Positions 58,942 through 64,000 of a stretch of DNA of 64,000 nucleotides are shown here, piece after piece. Position numbers and translations under genes: made by a program. The notes beneath the pieces were generated by a model that saw nothing but the letters and a program-made list of their open reading frames with translations, was not told the DNA's origin and ran no database searches. The DNA comes from Vibrio renipiscarius (GTDB lineage Bacteria; Pseudomonadota; Gammaproteobacteria; Enterobacterales; Vibrionaceae). The stretch lies in NCBI RefSeq assembly GCF_000827885.1, contig NZ_JTKH01000006.1:744001-808000 (forward strand). Reading direction: 5' to 3'. Each line of letters begins with the position of its first letter. The first letter of the stretch is position 1.

Positions 58942-59805
58942 ATGTCGCGCACATTCACCGTCATTGCCAGTTGTTTTTTCGCTACATTGAGCACGAATGC
59001 GTACTCATTCGGCGATGGTTCCACGATCAGTCGGGGACCACAACCGGTCTTGCTGGCTCAACAATATCAATCGGGATTCGATCTTCGTCAGTATTGGAAA
59101 AGTGAAAAATTGGACGGAATCCGTGCTGTATGGGATGGCCAGCAATTAAAGACTCGAAACGGCCGTGTGATCAGTGCTCCGGAATGGTTTACGGACCCAT
59201 TACCCAAATCCCCATTAGATGGTGAGCTATGGGCTGGGCGTGGTAATTTTCATCTTGTTCAACAAACAGTGCTCGATCATAAACCGGTGGATCAGGCATG
59301 GAAGCAAATTGAGTTTATGCTCTTTGATATGCCGGATGGGGCAGGGAGCTATAAAGAGCGCTATGGCGATTTAGTGGCTTGGGTTAATCAATTGAAATCG
59401 GATCATGTTCATTATGTGGAGCACACACCTATTCTTTCAGAGTATGCGCTTTATGAACATTTAAATGCCATTGATCGTGCGTCAGGTGAAGGCGTGATGC
59501 TACGGAAAATAGACAGCCTTTACCAAGCGGGCAGAAGCGCTGATTTGCTGAAGTTGAAATCGCATCAAGATGATGAGGCGATTGTTGTGGGGTATAAATT
59601 GGGTAAAGGAAAATACAAAGGGCAAGTAGGGGCATTACTGGTGGAATGGAAGCCGGGTGTTCGTTTCTATATTGGCAGCGGTTTGAGTGATGAAATGAGG
59701 CGCTCACCACCGCCCTTGGGCAGCAAAATAACGTTTCGCCATAATGGTTACACGCATAATCATATCCCAAAGTTTGCTCGATATTTGCGAGAGCGAGTAG
59801 AGTAA
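58942..59805 (+). CDS. LigE-type ATP-dependent DNA ligase, exported
   Basis: 287-residue minimal DNA ligase (adenylation plus OB domain). An N-terminal signal peptide (about 1-22, cut near SFG) places it in the periplasm. Motif I is K56-L-D-G-I-R, with adenylated lysine K56. Further motifs are LDGELWAGRG (III region), FMLFDMPDG, SGEGVMLRK (IV) and LLKLKSHQDDEA (V). LigE proteins of Gram-negative bacteria (Vibrio, Haemophilus, Neisseria) join nicks in external DNA and are linked to transformation and, in Neisseria, to biofilm. It is divergent from the syp operon. No further gene follows in this direction. Confidence 0.9.
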   Translation: MSRTFTVIASCFFATLSTNAYSFGDGSTISRGPQPVLLAQQYQSGFDLRQYWKSEKLDGIRAVWDGQQLKTRNGRVISAPEWFTDPLPKSPLDGELWAGRGNFHLVQQTVLDHKPVDQAWKQIEFMLFDMPDGAGSYKERYGDLVAWVNQLKSDHVHYVEHTPILSEYALYEHLNAIDRASGEGVMLRKIDSLYQAGRSADLLKLKSHQDDEAIVVGYKLGKGKYKGQVGALLVEWKPGVRFYIGSGLSDEMRRSPPPLGSKITFRHNGYTHNHIPKFARYLRERVE

Positions 59806-59872
59806 CCCCATTCGAGATAAATTTTTGATCATTCGTCACTTTCTACCCATAAGATGACGATGTTGAACGACG

Positions 59873-60721
59873 CTATAAGCGCTTAATTTGTGACGCAATT
59901 TCGTTAATCATCTCTTGCCCATCATCACCGCGCAGTTTGACGAGAGTAATGAATATCGCGTCAGCAATAACATGTTGCGCGGTTCGTGCCGCCATTGAGG
60001 AGGCGCGATGTGCGGATTCATCGGCGACGGTATCTAAACAAATATCCGCGATATCGCGTAACGCACTTTTTTGCGGTGATGTCATTGCAATCACAGTTGC
60101 GCCTTTCTCTTTGGCCGTTTCCGCCGCAAGATTGATTTCTTTTGTTGTGCCTTGAAAAGAAAATACGATTTGCACATCGTTGGGAGTGAGCGTTCTTGCC
60201 ATTCCTATCTGGACGTGACTGTCCATTTCCGTAATCGCTAATATTCCAAGTTTCAGCAGCTTATAGCCGAGATCTTTGCCTGACAAGGCCGAAGCGCCCA
60301 TGCCGACAATTTGCACTTTGTGGGCGTGATTAATCAGTTCAACGACACGATCAAAGCGTTCAGAATCGAGCGCATGACTGGTTTGGAAAATCGCATCGGT
60401 CTTGGCTTTCACCAATTTTTGGATAATGGTGCTGGTGGAATCGGTCATCGCAATATTGGCGTGCAGCGGAGAGGATTGCAGAGCAAATTTTCGACTGATT
60501 TCTTCGGTCAGCGCTTGCTTGAATTGGCTATACCCTTTGAAGCCGATTTTTTGGGTGAATTTTACGATACTGGACTGACTCACTCCAATCGCACTGGCTA
60601 ACTCTTGACTGGTGAGTGCCATGGTTTTTTCTGTATTGGCTAAGACCCAGTCGGCAATGGTGACTCCGCTAGCGGATAACTTATCTCGTTTTGAAACCAA
60701 CCTATGTGTGAAACTCATCAC
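59873..60721 (-). CDS. murR: MurR/RpiR-family regulator
   Basis: 282-residue repressor. An N-terminal HTH of RpiR type (about 1-75, ELASAIGVSQSSIVKFTQKI) is followed by a SIS sugar-isomerase domain (about 120-260, VQIVGMGASALSGKDLGYKLL) that binds the phosphosugar effector. It is divergent from murQ, so it is expected to repress murQP and respond to MurNAc-6-phosphate. TTATTCC half-sites in the intergenic region are candidate operators. Confidence 0.9.
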   Translation of the reverse strand: MMSFTHRLVSKRDKLSASGVTIADWVLANTEKTMALTSQELASAIGVSQSSIVKFTQKIGFKGYSQFKQALTEEISRKFALQSSPLHANIAMTDSTSTIIQKLVKAKTDAIFQTSHALDSERFDRVVELINHAHKVQIVGMGASALSGKDLGYKLLKLGILAITEMDSHVQIGMARTLTPNDVQIVFSFQGTTKEINLAAETAKEKGATVIAMTSPQKSALRDIADICLDTVADESAHRASSMAARTAQHVIADAIFITLVKLRGDDGQEMINEIASQIKRL

Positions 60722-60746
60722 TTTTCCTGAATCTAGTTAAAATAAA

Positions 60747-60874
60747 TTATTCCAAAAACAAATTCGATTATTTATGAAGAATTTGTGGCACTAACTAAGC
60801 ATACCTAAATATTTTGGCGTGAAACGACAATGTTCAATCAAGATTATTCCATTCCCTATGTAATTTTGGAATAA
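60747..60874. promoter_or_regulatory. MurR operator candidates
   Basis: Three TTATTCC-type half-sites occur between murR and murQ: 60747-60753, 60844-60850 and, inverted, GGAATAA at 60868-60874. The last two form a dyad with a 17-bp centre. RpiR-type regulators bind such sites, but assignment to MurR is by position only. Confidence 0.5.
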
Positions 60875-60958
60875 ATAATTATGTGATCTGTCTCTTCGTT
60901 TTGGATTTTGGGATTCTCTATTATCCGCCCATAAATTGGGAACGAATAAGAGCAAACC

Positions 60959-61876
60959 ATGAAAATTGACCTAAGCCACCTAGTAACCGAAAGCCGTAAC
61001 GAAAGCAGCCAAAATATCGACATTTTACCGACATTAGAAATGCTGCAGGTGATCAACACTGAAGACCAAAAGGTGGCTTTAGCGGTTGAGAAAGTCCTAC
61101 CGGAAATTGCACAAGTCGTCGATGCGACAAAAGCGGCCTTTTCTCAGGGTGGACGTCTTATCTATATGGGAGCCGGTACGTCAGGTCGTTTGGGTATTTT
61201 AGATGCGAGCGAATGTCCTCCAACCTATGGCACACCGGCCGAGCAAGTGGTTGGCTTAATCGCAGGTGGTCATCAAGCGATTTTAAAAGCGGTTGAGAAC
61301 GCGGAAGATTCACCGCAATTGGCCGTGGCAGATCTGCAAGCATTGAACCTAACCGATAAAGATGTCGTGGTGGGTATTGCGGCGAGTGGCCGCACGCCAT
61401 ATGTCATTGGCGGTATGGAATACGCGCGTAATACAGGTGCCTTTGTGGCGTCGATTGTTTGTAACCCTTCATGCCCTATGATTGCCGCGGCAGACGTCGC
61501 CATTGTGACGATCGTTGGCCCTGAGATCGTGACGGGATCATCAAGAATGAAAGCGGGCACGGCGCAAAAACTGGTGCTGAATATGATCACCACAGGCGCG
61601 ATGATCCGCAGCGGAAAAGTGTTTGGTAACTTGATGGTCGATGTGGAAGCGACGAACGCTAAGTTGATTCAACGCCAAGCGAACATCGTGATGGAAGCAA
61701 CGGGCGCCGATGAGCAAGAAGCTGAACTTGCGCTTGCGCAGTGCCAAAGAAATTGTAAAACCGCGATTTTGATGATTCTCGCGGGAATTAACGCCCAAGA
61801 AGCCAAAGCATTGCTTGATCAAAATGATGGTTTCATTCGAGTGGCACTTGACTGTCATCATCAATCTCAACAGTAG
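60959..61876 (+). CDS. murQ: N-acetylmuramic acid 6-phosphate etherase
   Basis: 305-residue MurQ, which cleaves the lactyl ether of MurNAc-6-phosphate to give GlcNAc-6-phosphate and D-lactate in cell-wall recycling. SIS-domain motifs are complete: [20 protein letters not shown], with the catalytic glutamate in the ASECPPTYG loop, and [18 protein letters not shown] with a second conserved glutamate. The C-terminal part (about 255-300) is helical, as usual. It is the first gene of murQP, 43 bp before murP. Confidence 0.95.
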   Translation: MKIDLSHLVTESRNESSQNIDILPTLEMLQVINTEDQKVALAVEKVLPEIAQVVDATKAAFSQGGRLIYMGAGTSGRLGILDASECPPTYGTPAEQVVGLIAGGHQAILKAVENAEDSPQLAVADLQALNLTDKDVVVGIAASGRTPYVIGGMEYARNTGAFVASIVCNPSCPMIAAADVAIVTIVGPEIVTGSSRMKAGTAQKLVLNMITTGAMIRSGKVFGNLMVDVEATNAKLIQRQANIVMEATGADEQEAELALAQCQRNCKTAILMILAGINAQEAKALLDQNDGFIRVALDCHHQSQQ

Positions 61877-61919
61877 CATTGAAGCAAACACTCTTTGGAA
61901 TGTCTAAAGGAATACGGTA

Positions 61920-63368
61920 ATGGCTAAAATTACACTTGATACCATTGATACGATTATCGCGGCAGTCGGTGGTAGCGCAAATATTGAGAAAGCGGGCAAC
62001 TGCATGACGCGCCTGCGTTTGACGTTGAATCGTACTGAAACGGTTGACCAAGCAAAACTTAAAACAATCCCCGGCGTATTGGGATTGGTGGAATCAGACC
62101 AGCAGTTTCAAATCATTTTAGGCCCAGGTAAGGCGCAGCAAGCCGCTGAAATGATGAATGAGATACTTGCAGATACGCCAGCAGGTCAGGCTGAGCCAAT
62201 AAAAAATGATGACTTGAATACGATTGCGAAACAACAAAAGTCGCAAATGAAAAGTAAGCAAACCAGTGGGATTCAGCGCTTTTTAAGCAAATTTGCGACG
62301 ATATTTACGCCGCTAATCCCAGGTTTTATCGCTGCTGGTTTGTTGTTGGGCTTTGCAACATTGATTGAACAAACCATGATTGTCGGTCAAGATCCGAGTC
62401 AATTTGTTATCAGCCTTGTTTCTTACATGAAAGTATTTGGCAAGGGTCTATTCGCTTTCCTAAGTATCTTGATTGGCTATAACGCCCAACAAGCGTTTGG
62501 TGGTTCGGGTGTGAATGGCGCGATTTTAGCGTCGCTATTTGTGCTGGGTTATAACCCTGATGCGACATCGGGCATTTACTCTGGAATGAGTGATTTCTTT
62601 GGCTTTGCCATTGACCCACGCGGCAATATCATCGGTGTCTTACTCGCGGCGATATTAGGTGCCCACGTAGAGCGTTGGGTTCGCAAATTCATGCCTGATG
62701 ACTTGGATATGATCCTAACCTCAGTCGTTACACTACTGATCATGGGTGCGGTGACGTTTATTGTTATTATGCCTGTTGGCGGAATGCTATTTAAAGGCAT
62801 GTCTTGGTTGTTCTTAAACTTGAATGACAATCCGTTTGGGGCCGCGGTGCTGGCGGGTTTATTCCTTATTTCTGTCGTGTTTGGTATTCACCAAGGTTTT
62901 GTACCGGTTTACTTTGCTTTGATGGAAGTGCAGGGCTTCAACTCTTTGTTCCCAATCCTAGCGATGGCGGGTGCAGGTCAAGTCGGGGCATCATTGGCGC
63001 TATATTGGAAAGCGAAAAAAGAATCGACGCTGCGCACGCAAATTCGTGGTGCGATTATTCCGGGTATCTTGGGTATCGGTGAACCTCTTATTTATGGTGT
63101 GACCTTGCCGCGTGTTAAACCGTTCGTGACCGCGTGTATTGGTGGTGCTGCGGGTGGTTTCTTTATTGGTCTTGTGTCTTATCTTGGTTTGCCTGTCGGG
63201 TTGAATACTGTCTTTGGCCCGTCGGGTATTGTGGCAATTCCTCTAATGACATCGAATGAAGGCATTTTTGCGGGTATGGCCATTTTTGTCATCGGCTTAC
63301 TGATTGCTTATGCAGTTGGCTTTATTGCAACCTTGTTTTTTGGTAGTAAGGACATCGATCTGTCTTAA
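61920..63368 (+). CDS. murP: MurNAc-specific PTS EIIBC component
   Basis: 482-residue PTS permease. The EIIB domain (1-90) has phosphocysteine C28 in GNCMTRLRL. The EIIC domain (about 125-480) carries about ten helices, with [12 protein letters not shown] and the [18 protein letters not shown] motif of the glucose-superfamily EIIC. No EIIA domain is present, so phosphate must come from the glucose EIIA (Crr). It takes up and phosphorylates MurNAc for MurQ. RBS AAAGGA lies upstream. Confidence 0.95.
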   Translation: MAKITLDTIDTIIAAVGGSANIEKAGNCMTRLRLTLNRTETVDQAKLKTIPGVLGLVESDQQFQIILGPGKAQQAAEMMNEILADTPAGQAEPIKNDDLNTIAKQQKSQMKSKQTSGIQRFLSKFATIFTPLIPGFIAAGLLLGFATLIEQTMIVGQDPSQFVISLVSYMKVFGKGLFAFLSILIGYNAQQAFGGSGVNGAILASLFVLGYNPDATSGIYSGMSDFFGFAIDPRGNIIGVLLAAILGAHVERWVRKFMPDDLDMILTSVVTLLIMGAVTFIVIMPVGGMLFKGMSWLFLNLNDNPFGAAVLAGLFLISVVFGIHQGFVPVYFALMEVQGFNSLFPILAMAGAGQVGASLALYWKAKKESTLRTQIRGAIIPGILGIGEPLIYGVTLPRVKPFVTACIGGAAGGFFIGLVSYLGLPVGLNTVFGPSGIVAIPLMTSNEGIFAGMAIFVIGLLIAYAVGFIATLFFGSKDIDLS

Positions 63369-63418
63369 TCTGTCAAATGTTTATGCAAAACAAATAGATA
63401 GTTAAAATGCGTCACACT

Positions 63419-63453
63419 AACCACTGCATTCTCGTTGTGCAGTGGTTTTTTTT
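63419..63453 (+). terminator. murQP terminator
   Basis: AACCACTGCA (63419-63428) pairs with TGCAGTGGTT (63438-63447), followed by six more T residues, 51 bp after the murP stop. Confidence 0.92.
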
Positions 63454-63665
63454 GTCTTTGTGAACTGCTCATGTTTGCGACAAACGACACGGCTTTTGTA
63501 TGGGTATTTCAACTGCGCTCTAGACAGGCCTGCAGGGGCAGAATAAAATTTTGCAAAATGCCATGCTCATTGCAGTGGCGAGTGTGATCCAATAGATAAT
63601 TCTAAATCCTCATGCCGCGAGTCGTGGGGGGATAAGTCGATAAAGACGTAGGAGTAGTAGTCATA

Positions 63666-64000
63666 GTGTCGATCAAAATAAAAGCAGTATGGGCAAAGTT
63701 TCGTTCTTTGCCATGGGTTGTTCGTTGGAGTACGTACACGATAAGTGTTTACCTATGTTATGCCGCTTTATTTGGTTTGCTCGTCCCGTATATTGCAAAA
63801 CAGCAAATACCTGAACAACTCTCTAAATTGGTAGAACGTCCGGTGACGTTAACGGATATGACTATCAACCCATTTACATTGCAGATCGACATTAAAGGTT
63901 TTGCGATTCTGGAAAACGACCAAACGCCGTTTATCAAATTTGATCATGCCAGTAGCCAAGTCAATCTTTGGCAGTCGTTATTTAATGGCGCCGTGTCGAT
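63666..64000 (+). CDS. DUF748/AsmA-like protein, 5' part
   Basis: Partial gene running off the window end. 111 residues are visible from a GTG start with AGGAG 10 nt upstream. A membrane helix (about 22-42, STYTISVYLCYAALFGLLVP) is followed by LSKLVERPVTLTDMTINPFTLQIDIKGFAI, the start of the repeated beta-helical groove seen in AsmA-like and DUF748 proteins. These span the periplasm and are linked to lipid transport or outer-membrane assembly. Assignment rests on this N-terminal region only. Confidence 0.7.
   Translation, partial: MSIKIKAVWAKFRSLPWVVRWSTYTISVYLCYAALFGLLVPYIAKQQIPEQLSKLVERPVTLTDMTINPFTLQIDIKGFAILENDQTPFIKFDHASSQVNLWQSLFNGAVS

Noticed and set aside
1..64000. c-di-GMP (GEMM) riboswitches, CRISPR arrays, insertion sequences, integron attC sites and prophage genes
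   Set aside because: None of the characteristic cores, repeat arrays or transposase/integrase frames were seen, even though the c-di-GMP context made GEMM elements plausible.

Overview
The window is a chromosomal segment from a Vibrionaceae bacterium, most likely a marine Vibrio. The evidence is a 367-residue PurC, a TtpC-type TonB2 operon, a LexA-controlled sulA, TAXI-TRAP transport, paired tRNA-Val(GAC) genes and a syp-type polysaccharide locus. No insertion sequence, phage gene, CRISPR array or rRNA was recognised. It reads as core plus lifestyle-accessory DNA without an obvious island boundary.

Left part (1-25 kb). The window opens in the 3' end of a YjjI-like glycyl radical enzyme with its YjjW activase. 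A LysR regulator, purC (with a PurR box), sulA (with a perfect LexA box), a glycerophosphodiesterase and a two-gene TAXI-TRAP uptake system follow. Next are a two-component system, a Fur-box-preceded siderophore receptor and the tightly overlapping DUF3450-ttpC-exbB2-exbD2-tonB2-TPR operon, which energises such receptors. After these come a polar amino-acid ABC importer and a DUF2726 protein.

Middle (24-39 kb). Three c-di-GMP enzymes (two GGDEF, one Cache-GGDEF-EAL) and an orphan flippase surround a uronate utilisation locus: kdgR, kduD, an RpiB/LacAB-family isomerase that I infer to be DhuI, uxaC and a heparinase II/III-family lyase. This set fits breakdown of glucuronate-containing polysaccharide, with the unsaturated uronate passing through the DhuI/KduD route. 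An RRM protein with a structured leader, a sugar O-acetyltransferase and two tRNA-Val(GAC) genes close the region.

Right part (39-64 kb). A minus-strand cluster of 17 genes matches the order of the Aliivibrio fischeri syp biofilm locus: sypA-D, sypG-R. The slot of sypE and sypF holds only a free-standing histidine phosphotransfer (HPt) protein. Four sigma-54 -24/-12 promoters lie before sypA, sypI, sypM and sypP, each with a TTCTCA-type element 60-75 bp further upstream, some inside the preceding gene. This gives a complete SypG regulatory circuit readable from the DNA. Divergent from sypA is a secreted LigE-type ATP-dependent DNA ligase. The murR/murQP MurNAc recycling system and the start of a DUF748 (AsmA-like) protein finish the window.
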